Assembly: GCF_025717045.1 (NCBI RefSeq)
Contig: NZ_JAOVZN010000006.1
Coordinates: forward strand, 398,269-462,268
Length of the DNA stretch: 64,000 nt
Source: Flavobacterium sp. SH_e
GTDB lineage: Bacteria > Bacteroidota > Bacteroidia > Flavobacteriales > Flavobacteriaceae
Reading direction: 5' to 3'
A program made the position numbers and the translations under genes. The notes beneath the pieces were generated by a model, which worked only from the letters and a program-made list of their open reading frames with translations, was not told where the DNA came from and made no database searches. Every line of letters begins with the position of its first letter. The stretch's first letter is position 1. This document shows positions 16,672 through 26,041 of this stretch, in pieces.

Positions 16672-16770
16672 TTAACCGCAAAGAACGCAAGGTATAAAAG
16701 CGCAAAGTTCGCAAAGCTTAATAAAAAACTTTGCGAACCTTGCGTAAACCTTAGCGCTCTTTGCGGTTAA
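16672..16770. repeat. Long inverted repeat, family B (CGCAAAG type)
   Basis: Two arms of about 45 bases, both reading TTAACCGCAAAGA...CGCAAAG outward to inward, face each other across a short A-rich loop near 16725. The right arm has a few mismatches and a small gap against the left. It lies between the plus-strand trio and sufD (convergent), so it could act as a two-way terminator. A shorter relative is at 58717-58770. Confidence 0.9.
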
Positions 16771-16776
16771 GAATAA

Positions 16777-18093
16777 TTACAAATCAAATCCTAAATTCAC
16801 GCCTAATTTCATAGCAATGATTTTAGTAATTCTTTGTTTTAATTCTGGTATTTTGATGCTTTCGATAACGGCATTTGAGAATGCGTACATTAATAAAGCT
16901 TTAGCTTCTTTTTTCGGGATTCCGCGTGACTGCATGTAGAACATTGCTGTTTCATCAAGCTGTCCAACAGTACATCCATGAGAACATTTTACGTCATCTG
17001 CAAAAATTTCCAATTGCGGTTTTGCATTGATTGTAGCTTTGTCGCTCAATAAAATATTGTTGCTTTTTTGGAAAGCATTTGTTTTTTGAGCTTCTTTTTC
17101 TACCAAAACTTTTCCGTTGAAAACTCCTGTTGAACGATCAGAGAAAATTCCTTTATAATCTTGGAAACTCTCGCAGTTTGGCTGTGCGTGGTTTACCAAA
17201 GTATAATGGTCAACGTGTTGTTTATCATTCAAAATAGAAATTCCGTTAAGCGTACTTGTCAATCTTTCTCCAAAGTGATAAAAGTTCAAGTTGTTACGAG
17301 TTAAATTTCCACCAAATGAGAAAGTATGAACGTAAGCATGACTTTCTTGTTGTTGAGAAACATAAGTGTTGTCAATTAAATTGGCTTCACTATTATCGTT
17401 CTGAATTTTGTAATAATCAACAATCGCACGTTTTTGAGCAAAAATCTCTGTAACAGAGTTTGTTAAAACCGGATTTTCATTCAAACTTTGGTGACGCTCG
17501 ATAATCTGAACATGTGAGTTTTCGCCTACAATAACCAAATTTCTTGGCTGAACCATTAAAGCAGACTCATTTCCAGTTGAGAAATACATAATCTCAATTG
17601 GTTTATCAGCTACTTTTTTCTTCGGAATATTGATAAAAGCACCTTCAATTGCAAAAGCAGTATTCAATGAAGTCAAGCTGTCATCTTTACTTGCAATCTG
17701 ATTAAAGTATGTATCAATAACCATTTTATATTTTGGTTTGGTCAATGCAGATGACATCAAGCAAACATCGATTCCGTCATGCGTTGTAGAAGACAAATGC
17801 GAACTGAAAACGCCATCGATAAATACTAATTTGTACGTATCAATTTCGTGTAAAAAGTATTTTTTTACCTGATTGAATTCGATTGCATTTTCCTGCTTTG
17901 GAAAAACCGTAAAGTCATTTTTTAAGATGGCATTTAGCGATGTATATTTCCAAGCTTCTTCTTTTTTGGTTGGGAAACCTTTATTTTCGAAGTTTTTTAA
18001 AGCATTTGTGCGTATGTCATGTAAATCTGAATGTACATCGACACGCTCTTCAAAAGCCATAAAAGACGATACTAATTTTTCTTTTAAATCCAT
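16777..18093 (-). CDS. sufD: Fe-S cluster assembly protein SufD
   Basis: A 438-residue scaffold subunit that pairs with SufB in the SufBC2D complex. The N-terminal helical part includes FPTKKEEAWKYTSL, the family's W-K-Y-T motif. A right-handed beta-helix core follows, and the conserved end reads DDVKCSHGCTVGQLDETAMFYMQSRGI with the H and C that help shape the SufB-SufD interface. The C-terminal ALLMYAFSNAVIESI helix contacts SufC. Length is that of E. coli SufD (about 423). It lies 66 bases after sufC, across a tandem repeat, in the order sufA-B-C-D. It is the last gene before the inserted plus-strand trio. Confidence 0.96.
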   Translation of the reverse strand: MDLKEKLVSSFMAFEERVDVHSDLHDIRTNALKNFENKGFPTKKEEAWKYTSLNAILKNDFTVFPKQENAIEFNQVKKYFLHEIDTYKLVFIDGVFSSHLSSTTHDGIDVCLMSSALTKPKYKMVIDTYFNQIASKDDSLTSLNTAFAIEGAFINIPKKKVADKPIEIMYFSTGNESALMVQPRNLVIVGENSHVQIIERHQSLNENPVLTNSVTEIFAQKRAIVDYYKIQNDNSEANLIDNTYVSQQQESHAYVHTFSFGGNLTRNNLNFYHFGERLTSTLNGISILNDKQHVDHYTLVNHAQPNCESFQDYKGIFSDRSTGVFNGKVLVEKEAQKTNAFQKSNNILLSDKATINAKPQLEIFADDVKCSHGCTVGQLDETAMFYMQSRGIPKKEAKALLMYAFSNAVIESIKIPELKQRITKIIAMKLGVNLGFDL

Positions 18094-18100
18094 TTCTTTA

Positions 18101-18160
18101 GTTGTAAGTTATGAGTTATGAGTTATGAGTTTTTGCAAACTGTAAACTGTAACTGTAAAC
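18101..18160. repeat. Short tandem repeats between sufC and sufD
   Basis: Three copies of GTTATGA (18108-18128) are followed by AAACTGTAAACTGTAACTGT (18137 onward). This simple repeat pattern fills nearly the whole spacer. No promoter consensus is visible in it. Confidence 0.7.
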
Positions 18161-18906
18161 TAGTTTTCTGCTTTGATCCAGTCGTATCCTTTTTCTTCTA
18201 ATTCGTAAGCTAATTCTTTTCCACCAGATTTTACGATTCTTCCGTTGTAAAGAACATGAACGAAATCAGGAACGATATAATCTAACAAACGTTGGTAGTG
18301 TGTAATTACGATAATAGCGTTTTTCTCGCTTTTTAATTTGTTTACACCATTTGCAACGATTCTTAAAGCATCGATATCAAGACCAGAATCGGTTTCGTCA
18401 AGGATAGCTAATTTTGGCTCTAACATTGCCATTTGGAAAATTTCGTTTCTTTTTTTCTCTCCTCCAGAAAAACCTTCGTTAAGAGAACGAGAAAGAAATT
18501 TACGATCGATTTCTAATAATTCAGATTTCTCACGAATTACTTTCAACATTTCGTTAGCTGGCATTTCTTCTTGTCCGTTTGCTTTACGAGTTTCGTTGAT
18601 CGCTGTTTTCATAAAGTTAGTTACGCTAACTCCAGGAATTTCTACAGGATATTGAAAAGAAAGGAAAACACCTTTATGCGCTCTTTCTTCAGGAGCTAAA
18701 TCAGCAAGATCTTCTCCGTCAAGAATAACTTCTCCGTCTGTAACCTCATAATTTTCGTTTCCTGCAATAACAGCAGAAAGTGTACTTTTTCCAGAACCGT
18801 TAGGTCCCATAATAGCGTGAACTTCTCCAGCTTTAACTTCTATATTAATTCCCTTAAGGATTTCTTTATCACCAATCGCGGCGTGAAGGTTTTTTATTGA
18901 TAACAT
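18160..18906 (-). CDS. sufC: Fe-S cluster assembly ATPase SufC
   Basis: A 248-residue ABC-type ATPase of the SUF scaffold. Walker A is GPNGSGKST (34-42), the Q-loop is SFQYPVEIPGV, the signature is FSGGEKKR, Walker B runs LAILDETDSGLD, and the H-loop is VITHYQR. The FSGGEKKRNEIFQMAMLEP form is particular to SufC. SufC ATP hydrolysis rearranges SufB-SufD so that a cluster can be built. The gene follows sufB after about 160 bases that hold repeats and a -7-like box, so sufC may also be transcribed from there. Confidence 0.97.
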   Translation of the reverse strand: MLSIKNLHAAIGDKEILKGINIEVKAGEVHAIMGPNGSGKSTLSAVIAGNENYEVTDGEVILDGEDLADLAPEERAHKGVFLSFQYPVEIPGVSVTNFMKTAINETRKANGQEEMPANEMLKVIREKSELLEIDRKFLSRSLNEGFSGGEKKRNEIFQMAMLEPKLAILDETDSGLDIDALRIVANGVNKLKSEKNAIIVITHYQRLLDYIVPDFVHVLYNGRIVKSGGKELAYELEEKGYDWIKAEN

Positions 18907-18918
18907 CTTTTTTTTTGT

Positions 18919-19062
18919 TTAAAGTTTCAAGTTTCAAGTTCTCAGTTGTGCTGAAAAGCGAAACTTTGAAAAATCTTTTATTTTAATATGATATAAAATT
19001 CTTTTTTAATGATTGCAAAAGTAAGTTTCGGATCAAAAACTTGAAACCTAAAACTTGAAACT
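18919..19062. repeat. Family C repeat region between sufB and sufC
   Basis: Contains AAGTTTCAAGTTTCAAGTT at the left and its rough complement (AACTTGAAACCTAAAACTTG) at the right, so the two ends could pair over about 20 bases and loop out the centre. A minus-strand TACTTTTG box lies inside at 19016-19023. Confidence 0.65.
19016..19023 (-). promoter_or_regulatory. Possible internal -7 box before sufC
   Basis: TACTTTTG on the minus strand matches TAnnTTTG and would give a leader of about 100 bases. No TTG at a good spacing was found, so this is tentative. Confidence 0.35.
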
Positions 19063-19065
19063 TTT

Positions 19066-20514
19066 TTAACCTACAGATCCTTCTAAAGAAATCTCTAATA
19101 ATTTTTGAGCTTCAACAGCAAATTCCATTGGAAGTTTATTCAAGACATCTTTACTGAAACCGTTTACAATTAAGGCAATGGCTTTTTCAGTCGGAATACC
19201 TCTTTGGTTGCAATAGAAAACTTGATCTTCTCCAATTTTACTTGTAGTTGCTTCGTGCTCAATTTTTGCAGATGGATTTTTACTTTCGATATATGGGAAA
19301 GTATGCGCACCACAATTGTTACCCATTAATAACGAGTCACATTGAGAAAAGTTTCTTGCATTTTCTGCTCTTGGAGAAATCTGCACTAAACCACGATAGC
19401 TGTTTTGTGATTTTCCAGCCGAAATACCTTTAGAGATAATAGTCGATTTAGTGTTTTTTCCTAAATGGATCATTTTTGTTCCAGTATCAGCTTGTTGGAA
19501 ATTATTTGTTACAGCAATTGAATAAAATTCTCCTACCGAATTATCTCCTTTTAACACACAAGAAGGATATTTCCAAGTTACAGCAGAACCTGTTTCAACT
19601 TGTGTCCAAGAAATTTTAGCGTTTGTTTCGCATAAACCTCTTTTAGTTACAAAGTTGTAAACTCCACCTTTTCCTTCTTTATTTCCAGGGAACCAGTTTT
19701 GAACGGTTGAATATTTAATTTCAGCATCATCCAAAGCGATCAATTCAACTACAGCAGCGTGCAATTGATTTTCGTCACGGCTTGGCGCTGTACATCCTTC
19801 AAGGTAAGAAACGTAGCTTCCTTCGTCAGCAATAACTAGAGTTCTTTCGAATTGCCCAGTTCCTGCTTGATTGATTCTGAAATACGTTGAAAGTTCCATT
19901 GGGCATTTAACGCCTTTTGGAATATAACAGAAACTTCCGTCAGAGAAAACTGCTGAGTTTAACGCAGCATAAAAGTTATCTTTCTGAGGAACAACAGTAC
20001 CTAAATATTTTTTTACTAATTCTGGATGTTCTTTTATAGCTTCAGAAATTGGACAGAAAATAATTCCTTTTTCTGCTAAAGTTTTCTTGAAAGTCGTAGC
20101 AACAGAAACAGAATCGACTACAATATCCATAGCGATATTGTTCATTTTTTTCTGTTCGTCAAGAGAAATTCCAAGTTTTTTGTACATTTCTAATAATTCC
20201 GGATCAACATCATCCAAAGTTTTATTAGGATCTACTTGTTTTGGAGCTGAATAGTATGAAATAGCCTGAAAATCTGGTTTCTCGTAACTTACGTTTGCCC
20301 ATTCTGGCTCAATCATTTCTTTCCAGGCACGGAAAGCCTCGATGCGCCATTCGGTCATCCATTCAGGTTCTTCTTTTTTAAGCGAAATAGCTCTTACAAT
20401 TTCTTCGTTTAAGCCAATAGGGAAAGTCTCAGATTCTATATTGGTATAAAATCCGTACTCATATTCTTTAGTTTCCAGTTCGATTTTTAAATCGTCTTCT
20501 GTGTATTTGCTCAT
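19066..20514 (-). CDS. sufB: Fe-S cluster assembly protein SufB
   Basis: A 482-residue scaffold subunit; [22 protein letters not shown] is the usual flavobacterial opening, so I place the start at 20514 rather than 13 codons upstream. Landmarks are the N-terminal [19 protein letters not shown] block, the SYLEGCTAP strand with a conserved cysteine, the core beta-helix with [28 protein letters not shown], and the end [23 protein letters not shown]. These residues form the assembly site at the SufB-SufD interface. Length compares well with E. coli SufB (495). It is the second gene of the sufABCD run, 91 bases after sufA. Confidence 0.97.
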   Translation of the reverse strand: MSKYTEDDLKIELETKEYEYGFYTNIESETFPIGLNEEIVRAISLKKEEPEWMTEWRIEAFRAWKEMIEPEWANVSYEKPDFQAISYYSAPKQVDPNKTLDDVDPELLEMYKKLGISLDEQKKMNNIAMDIVVDSVSVATTFKKTLAEKGIIFCPISEAIKEHPELVKKYLGTVVPQKDNFYAALNSAVFSDGSFCYIPKGVKCPMELSTYFRINQAGTGQFERTLVIADEGSYVSYLEGCTAPSRDENQLHAAVVELIALDDAEIKYSTVQNWFPGNKEGKGGVYNFVTKRGLCETNAKISWTQVETGSAVTWKYPSCVLKGDNSVGEFYSIAVTNNFQQADTGTKMIHLGKNTKSTIISKGISAGKSQNSYRGLVQISPRAENARNFSQCDSLLMGNNCGAHTFPYIESKNPSAKIEHEATTSKIGEDQVFYCNQRGIPTEKAIALIVNGFSKDVLNKLPMEFAVEAQKLLEISLEGSVG

Positions 20515-20605
20515 TATATTTTTTAATGTTGTCTTAAAGTTTTTAAAGTCCAAAGTTTGAAAGCCAGTTAAAGTCTTTGAAGATTTTATGGCTTTCGGCT
20601 TTTAA

Positions 20606-20935
20606 CTATAAAGAAAATGATTCTCCGCATCCGCAAGTTCTGCTTGCATTCGGATTATTGAAAACGAAACCTTTTCCGTTTAATCCGCCAGAAAATTCTA
20701 AAATAGTTCCAGCTAAATAAAGGAATGATTTTTTTTCAACAGCAATTTGTATGTCGTTGTCAACGAATATTTTGTCGTCTTCTCCTTTGGTTTTGTCAAA
20801 TTTTAAATCGTAAGACAAACCAGAGCATCCACCGCTCTTTACACCTACTCTTACGTAGTCGTGTGCGGCGTCAAAACCATCATCAGTCATCAAATCGATG
20901 ATTTTCTTTTTGGCAGTATCAGAAACTTTTATCAT
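20606..20935 (-). CDS. sufA: A-type Fe-S carrier SufA/IscA
   Basis: A 109-residue HesB/IscA-family protein. The three cluster-binding cysteines are in the standard places: GGCSGLSYDL in the middle and RTCGCGESF at the end. I chose MIKVSDTAKKKI as start because an ATG ten codons upstream precedes an AT-rich stretch with no family similarity. It carries clusters from the SufBCD scaffold to target enzymes. As first gene of the minus-strand run it is served by the TATCTTTG box near 21034. Naming it sufA rather than iscA rests on operon context only. Confidence 0.94.
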   Translation of the reverse strand: MIKVSDTAKKKIIDLMTDDGFDAAHDYVRVGVKSGGCSGLSYDLKFDKTKGEDDKIFVDNDIQIAVEKKSFLYLAGTILEFSGGLNGKGFVFNNPNASRTCGCGESFSL

Positions 20936-21033
20936 TGTTCTTAGATGTTTGTTTTTAATGAACATTTTTGATCTGTAATGAATTTAGTACAGATTTAAAA
21001 CGCTAATTTTCAATGTTAAATAGAAATTGTCTG

Positions 21034-21041
21034 CAAAGATA
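21034..21041 (-). promoter_or_regulatory. -7 box of the sufABCD run
   Basis: TATCTTTG followed by GCAGAC on the minus strand. It predicts a start near 21027 and a leader of about 92 bases, long enough for leader regulation, though I see no named riboswitch or IscR-like site. Confidence 0.55.
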
Positions 21042-21241
21042 CGACTTAAAAACCTTTTTCCATAACGGTTCACATTATTATAACAAATGAGAAAATAGAT
21101 ATTACTTATTTTGGTAAAATCGATCTTAAAAACAGTTTCGACAATTTCAAAAAACTTTTTTTTTAAAATTAAGCAGCAAAGATCGCTCCTAAATGTTAAA
21201 AAACAAGTATTTATACTGATTATAGTCATTTTTTATTCAAT

Positions 21242-21249
21242 ATTTTTGC
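21242..21249 (+). promoter_or_regulatory. -7 box of the coiled-coil membrane protein gene
   Basis: TATTTTTG, 18 bases before the ATG at 21268. No TTG at canonical spacing. Confidence 0.45.
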
Positions 21250-21267
21250 AGGAAATTGTGAGTAATT

Positions 21268-22194
21268 ATGAAAAAACAAAATGAAATTAAGTGGTTTAAA
21301 CCCTTATTTGCAATAATTTTTGTTTTAGGAGCGGGCGCTGCGGTTCTCGTTTTTAGTAATGAGACTGATAATAATGAAAATGAAGCTAAAGCTAAAGAAG
21401 ATAATATTGTAAATATAATCTCGTCTGAGAGTAAGGAAGCAAGTGAACAAAAGAATATTTTAGATTCTTTAAATACATTAAAAACAGCTTATGATGAGGC
21501 TATTTTAGAAAAAACAGCTTTGTCAAAAGAATTAGAATTAGAGCGTAAGAATGTCGAAAATCTAATGGCAATTATTAAAGTTTCTAATAATCCATCGGCT
21601 GAACAAATTAAAATTTATCGAAATCAGCTATCAGATTTGAATTCTGCTTTGGAAAGCAGAGTCCAGGAAATTAAAAAGTTGAAATCTCAGAATAAAAATT
21701 TATTGACTGAGATTGAAAGTCAGAATGTTGTCATGTATCAGCAAAAAGCAGAAAATGATACTTTGCTTTTAAAGCAAAAGAAATTGGAATCTACTCTTAA
21801 AGATGCTTCAAAACTTTATTTGAGCAATTTTAAAGCAGTAGCACTTCGCGAAAAAAGTTCTGGAACAGAATTAGAAACGACTAAGGCGAAGAATACTAAA
21901 AAGCTTAAAATTAGTTTTACTGTTAATGGAAATGCTGTTGCAAAAACAGGAAAAAGAGTTTATTACATTCAGGTATTAGATCAAAAAAACACGGTTTTAG
22001 GTGATAATAAACTAATTGAGTTTGGAAACGACAAAGCGCTGGTTTATAGCTTTATTGTTAGTACAGATTTTCAAGGAAAGTCTGTAAACGCTTATGGTAT
22101 TTTAAATGCAGATCAGTTTAAGAAAGGAACTTATTTTGTGAACTATTTTGATAGGCAAGAAATCATGGGAAGTACTTCGGTTACATTAGAATAA
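21268..22194 (+). CDS. Membrane-anchored coiled-coil protein of unknown function
   Basis: A 308-residue protein. One transmembrane helix at residues 12-30 (LFAIIFVLGAGAAVLVF) follows a short charged N-terminus, so the bulk probably faces the periplasm. Residues about 50-190 are rich in E/K/L heptads, and several Q/N stretches indicate a long coiled coil. The last 90 residues form a beta-rich domain beginning KLKISFTVNGNAVAKTGKRVYYIQV and ending GSTSVTLE. I recall similar flavobacterial proteins being labelled as chromosome-partitioning proteins, but nothing here (no Walker motif) supports that. Function is not known. Confidence 0.75.
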   Translation: MKKQNEIKWFKPLFAIIFVLGAGAAVLVFSNETDNNENEAKAKEDNIVNIISSESKEASEQKNILDSLNTLKTAYDEAILEKTALSKELELERKNVENLMAIIKVSNNPSAEQIKIYRNQLSDLNSALESRVQEIKKLKSQNKNLLTEIESQNVVMYQQKAENDTLLLKQKKLESTLKDASKLYLSNFKAVALREKSSGTELETTKAKNTKKLKISFTVNGNAVAKTGKRVYYIQVLDQKNTVLGDNKLIEFGNDKALVYSFIVSTDFQGKSVNAYGILNADQFKKGTYFVNYFDRQEIMGSTSVTLE

Positions 22195-22240
22195 TCGAAG
22201 TTTTTAGCATTAAATCCTAGCAAAAGGAGTTTGAATTTTC

Positions 22241-22248
22241 TAGCTTTG
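22241..22248 (+). promoter_or_regulatory. -7 box of the metallo-hydrolase gene
   Basis: TAGCTTTG, 21 bases before the ATG at 22270. The nearest TTG is only seven bases upstream, so the -33 element is not identified. Confidence 0.45.
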
Positions 22249-22269
22249 TTCTTTTAGAAAATCATTCTC

Positions 22270-23127
22270 ATGAAACTTTACCCTATAGAATCTGGAAATT
22301 TTAAGTTGGATGGCGGCGCGATGTTTGGCGTTGTTCCTAAAACTATTTGGAATAAAACCAATCCTGCCGATGCCAATAATTTAATTGACATTGCAGCTCG
22401 CTGTTTATTGATCGAAGACGGAAATCGCCTTATATTAATTGATACCGGAATGGGCGATAAACAATCAGAAAAATTTTTTGGATATTATTCGCTTTGGGGA
22501 TCGCATTCTTTAGATAAATCTTTAGCAAAATATGGTTTTAACCGAGATGATATTACAGATGTTTTTATGACGCATCTTCATTTTGATCATTGTGGGGGAA
22601 GCGTTCAATGGAATTCTGATAAAACAGGTTATGAACCAGCGTTTAAAAATGCAAAATTTTGGACGAATGAAAATCATTGGGAATGGGCTACAAAACCAAA
22701 CGCAAGAGAAAAAGCTTCTTTCTTGTCTGAAAATATTCTTCCAATGCAAGAAAGCGGACAATTGAACTTTATTGAAAGACCTGAATCTGATTTTGGTTTT
22801 TCAAAAGAATTAGGTTTTGAAATTTATTACGTTGACGGTCATACCGAAAAACAAATGATTCCGTACATTAAATATAATGACAAAATGATTGTTTTTTGTG
22901 CCGATTTATTGGCTACAGCCGGACATATTCCGCTTCCGTATGTAATGGGATACGATACAAGACCTTTGCTGACAATGCCTGAAAAATCTAAGTTTTTAAA
23001 CGCAGCAGCAGATCATAATCATTATTTGTTTTTGGAGCATGATGCACATAATCAAATTATAACGGTTGAACATACAGAAAAAGGCGTTCGATTAAAAAAA
23101 ATTTTTACTTGCGAAGAGATTCTTTAA
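22270..23127 (+). CDS. Metallo-beta-lactamase-fold hydrolase (lactonase-like)
   Basis: A 285-residue cytoplasmic enzyme. The dinuclear zinc motif is H102-L-H104-F-D106-H107 in MTHLHFDHCGG. The further ligands are the H in VDGHTEKQ, the D in FCADLLATAGH and the H in LEHDAHNQ. IDTGMGDK supplies the first strand. The layout resembles the quorum-quenching N-acyl-homoserine lactonase and related esterase branch, but sequence alone cannot fix the substrate. It has its own -7 box and a two-way terminator after it. Confidence 0.88.
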   Translation: MKLYPIESGNFKLDGGAMFGVVPKTIWNKTNPADANNLIDIAARCLLIEDGNRLILIDTGMGDKQSEKFFGYYSLWGSHSLDKSLAKYGFNRDDITDVFMTHLHFDHCGGSVQWNSDKTGYEPAFKNAKFWTNENHWEWATKPNAREKASFLSENILPMQESGQLNFIERPESDFGFSKELGFEIYYVDGHTEKQMIPYIKYNDKMIVFCADLLATAGHIPLPYVMGYDTRPLLTMPEKSKFLNAAADHNHYLFLEHDAHNQIITVEHTEKGVRLKKIFTCEEIL

Positions 23128-23145
23128 ACGAATAAATTAAACATA

Positions 23146-23185
23146 AAAAATCCCATTTTCAATATTACTGAAAATGGGATTTTTT
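23146..23185. terminator. Bidirectional terminator between convergent genes
   Basis: Arms AAAAATCCCATTTTCA and TGAAAATGGGATTTTT (16 bases, perfect) around a seven-base loop. It serves the hydrolase gene on the plus strand and the LRR gene on the minus strand. An identical stem is at 25989-26026. Confidence 0.92.
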
Positions 23186-23202
23186 ATTTTAAGCATTGAA
23201 AT

Positions 23203-25863
23203 CTATTCTACTATCACTTTTTTCGCTGAAGCAGCATCTCCGCTAATTAAGTATATATAATAAACTCCTTTTGGTAGTCCAGATAAATTGATGCTATTAT
23301 CTGTATTGCTAGAATTTAGAGTAAATGATTTTACAAGCTGGCCAAGCGTATTATAAACGTTTGCTTTTTCTAAGTTTTGGTTTTTAATGTTTAACTCACC
23401 TTTAGTCGGATTTGGATAAATCACAGCTTGAGTACGAGTAGATTCATCAACACCTAGATTTTTACAAGTATTAGCATAAACAGTAGTCGATTCTTTTATG
23501 TTTGACCAATTTGCATTTGAATAATTTTCATCATCAACTTGGATGCAGCTAAGAGCTGTAAGTCCTAAGAAAGAAGTGTATCCAGAAGCTGATTTTTTAC
23601 CAGTATTTGATGGCAGAATAAAGTTAGCATTGTTTCCGTTTCTAAGATTTAGAGAAACCAAAGGATTATGAACCACATATACAATTGTAAGCTTAGTATT
23701 TTTAGATAAATCTAATGTTGTAAGCTGATTTGAAGAAGCATCTAGTGTTTCAAGAAGTAAATTGTTACTAACATCAAGAGAAGTAAGTTGGTTATTACTT
23801 ACGTCTAAGGTTGTCAATGAAGTAAAATATTCGATTCCAGTTAAATCTTTGATGTTGCTGTTTGAAAGATCCAGACTTGTAACAGAACTTACGTTTTCAA
23901 CTGTTATTTTTCCGTTTAAACCATCAGTATCAATTCCTAAATCAATTAATTTTTGTTCGAAATTAGTATCTGAAAGCACCACAGTTGTTGCCTCACATGT
24001 GGTATTATAAGTTGCATTTGCATCTTTAAGAGTAGCCCAATTTGCGTTTGAATAAACAGCGTCATCAACTTGAATACAAGTCAAATTTGGATTGTTAGTA
24101 AATTTTGTATAATTGTTTAGAAGGAAATTTTTATTATTTCCATTCTTCAAATTTAGACTCGTTAATTGATTAGAAATAGCATATAAACCAACCATGGAAG
24201 TATTTACGCTAAGATCTAAAGTGGTTAGTTGGTTTTTTGAACAGTTTACATATTCTAAAACTTTATTTTTGCTTACATCCAAAATTGTTAATTGATTAGA
24301 TTGACAATATAGTTCTGTTAGAGTAGTGATTTTAGAAACATCCAATGAGGTTAATTTATTTTCGCGGCAATCCAGCAGCTTTAAAGCTGTATTATTACTT
24401 ACATCTAAAGTAGTTAATTGACTTGTATTACAGCCTAAAAATGTTAAAGCAGTATTTGAGCTTACATCTAAAGAAGTATATTGGTTTGAACCCGAATCTA
24501 ATTTTGTTAGTGCTGTATTTGCTTTAACATCTAAAGATGTTAATTGATTCGAATAGCAGCTCAAATTAAGCAAAGCAATATTATTACTTACGTCTAAAGA
24601 GGTTATTTTATTGTTATTACAATCTAGAGTAGTTAGAGCGGTATTTTTACTTATATTTAATGTTGTTAATGAATTTTGACCACAATACAAATCAGTTAAT
24701 GATACAAAATCTTGTATTCCTGTTAAATCTGAAATATTACTTTTGGTAAGGTCTAAGAACTTTACAGTGCTAATATTAGAAGTAAGAACTTTTCCATTTA
24801 ATCCATCAGTGTCAATCCCTAAATTAATTAGTTTTTGCTCAAAATTAGCGTCAGGTATTAAGGTGTATAAATTAGCACATTCATTATTAAAATTTGCAGT
24901 TGCATCTATTTTACTAGCCCAATTTGCATTTGAATAAGTCACATTATCAACTTGAATACAAGTCAAATTTGGATTGTTTTTGAAATTTAAAGTTTGAGTT
25001 TGTAGAATATTATTTGCACCATTTTTTAAGTTTAGGCCCGTTAATTCGTTTGAACCACAATTTATAGTTGTTATCAATGGGTTTTGCGAAATGTCAAGAG
25101 TAGTTAATTTGTTGTTTTCACAATTTATAATAGTTACAGGGTTTTTTGAAATATTCAAACTGGTTAAAAGATTGTTTGCACATTCTATTCTTATCAAATC
25201 TGGATTTTGAGAAAGATCAAGACTTGTAATTAGATTATTATTGCAATATAAACCATTTAATAAAGGGTTATTAGTAACATCTAAAGTTGTTAATTGATTA
25301 TATCCGCATATTAAATCTGTCAACATCGTATTTTGCGAAAGGTCTAAGTGTGGTAATAAATTATTGTCGCAGAACAATTGTGTTAGAGACTTATTGTAAT
25401 TAAGATCCAATTTTGACATTAAGTTTTGGGTAAAATTCAGCATCTTTAGATTAACATTCCTAGACAAGTCTATATCTGATATTTGGTTTTTATAAAAATA
25501 TAAATCTTCTAAAGCAATATTTTGCGATACATCTAAACTGGTTAGTTTATTTTCTCCAGTAGATAGATATGTTAAAGCCTTATTATGAGATACATCTAAA
25601 GTTGTTAAATCATTACCATCACATTGTAAAGAAACCAAAGAGGTAAAATCTTGAATTCCTTCGAGAGAAGCTATAGATGCAGCGCCAAGATATAATTCTT
25701 TTAATGCTGAAGCTTTAGAAGTAAGTATTTTACCATCTGGAGTTCCAGAATCAACACCAAGTCTAATTAATTCCTTTTCAAAATTGAGGTCAGGAATATT
25801 GGTATATTGGGCGTAAATAGAAAAATTAGCTAATAATAGCAGTAAGAGTAATTTTGTTTTCAT
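23203..25863 (-). CDS. T9SS-secreted leucine-rich-repeat protein (886 residues)
   Basis: Signal peptide MKTKLLLLLLLANFSIYAQ is followed by three LRR blocks at about residues 20-330, 332-620 and 626-790. Each block opens with a capping helix (IPDxNFEQKLIxLGIDTDG then an NGK turn and LTGIQDF) and runs through 21-residue repeats of the form L-T-x-L-D-V-S-x-N. The first two end with a NLTCIQVDD...NANW...C cap and the third with a near copy (ALSCIQVDD). The end (residues ~812-886) is a type A T9SS sorting domain: VIYPNPTKGELNI, NTLGQLVKSF, LPKGVYYIYLIS and KKVIVE. It is thus exported across the outer membrane and attached or released. LRR stacks of this kind usually bind proteins or glycans. A paralogue lies upstream, and both share promoter layout. 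Confidence 0.92.
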   Translation of the reverse strand: MKTKLLLLLLLANFSIYAQYTNIPDLNFEKELIRLGVDSGTPDGKILTSKASALKELYLGAASIASLEGIQDFTSLVSLQCDGNDLTTLDVSHNKALTYLSTGENKLTSLDVSQNIALEDLYFYKNQISDIDLSRNVNLKMLNFTQNLMSKLDLNYNKSLTQLFCDNNLLPHLDLSQNTMLTDLICGYNQLTTLDVTNNPLLNGLYCNNNLITSLDLSQNPDLIRIECANNLLTSLNISKNPVTIINCENNKLTTLDISQNPLITTINCGSNELTGLNLKNGANNILQTQTLNFKNNPNLTCIQVDNVTYSNANWASKIDATANFNNECANLYTLIPDANFEQKLINLGIDTDGLNGKVLTSNISTVKFLDLTKSNISDLTGIQDFVSLTDLYCGQNSLTTLNISKNTALTTLDCNNNKITSLDVSNNIALLNLSCYSNQLTSLDVKANTALTKLDSGSNQYTSLDVSSNTALTFLGCNTSQLTTLDVSNNTALKLLDCRENKLTSLDVSKITTLTELYCQSNQLTILDVSKNKVLEYVNCSKNQLTTLDLSVNTSMVGLYAISNQLTSLNLKNGNNKNFLLNNYTKFTNNPNLTCIQVDDAVYSNANWATLKDANATYNTTCEATTVVLSDTNFEQKLIDLGIDTDGLNGKITVENVSSVTSLDLSNSNIKDLTGIEYFTSLTTLDVSNNQLTSLDVSNNLLLETLDASSNQLTTLDLSKNTKLTIVYVVHNPLVSLNLRNGNNANFILPSNTGKKSASGYTSFLGLTALSCIQVDDENYSNANWSNIKESTTVYANTCKNLGVDESTRTQAVIYPNPTKGELNIKNQNLEKANVYNTLGQLVKSFTLNSSNTDNSINLSGLPKGVYYIYLISGDAASAKKVIVE

Positions 25864-25888
25864 AGGCTAAATGCAGTTTTTGGATTTG

Positions 25889-25933
25889 CAATGATACAAT
25901 ATCCATTTTATTATTTTTTACGGAAAGACGTAA
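25889..25933 (-). promoter_or_regulatory. Promoter and dyad operator of the 886-residue LRR gene
   Basis: Minus-strand order: TTACG-N6-CGTAA (25933-25918), 21 bases, TATCATTG (25896-25889), 25 bases, ATG. The box departs from TAnnTTTG at one position. The same three elements at the same spacings precede the other LRR gene (31182-31226). Confidence 0.75.
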
Positions 25934-25988
25934 CGCAAAAGAAATTTTAAAAAAGATAAAAGAATGACAATTAGAAATATTCAAATAA

Positions 25989-26026
25989 AAAAATCCCATT
26001 TTCAACTGAATGAAAATGGGATTTTT
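25989..26026 (-). terminator. Terminator of the LRR/lipoprotein operon
   Basis: The 16-base arms are identical to those at 23146-23185 with a six-base loop. It lies 15 bases after the stop of the fibronectin-type lipoprotein gene. Confidence 0.9.
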
Positions 26027-26041
26027 AACTATTTCTAATTT

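Larger units (their letters stand above)
20936..21267. other. Divergent intergenic region between sufA and the coiled-coil gene
   Basis: About 330 bases without a supported gene. It holds two opposite -7 boxes: TATCTTTG for sufA (minus) and TATTTTTG for the plus-strand gene. A weak minus-strand frame of 81 codons in it has no family look and low-complexity codon use, so I do not call it. Confidence 0.6.

Noticed and set aside
20984..21229. Minus-strand frame of 81 codons between sufA and the coiled-coil gene
   Set aside because: It spans the sufA -7 box region, is rich in Phe/Ile/Tyr from AT bias and has no family similarity.
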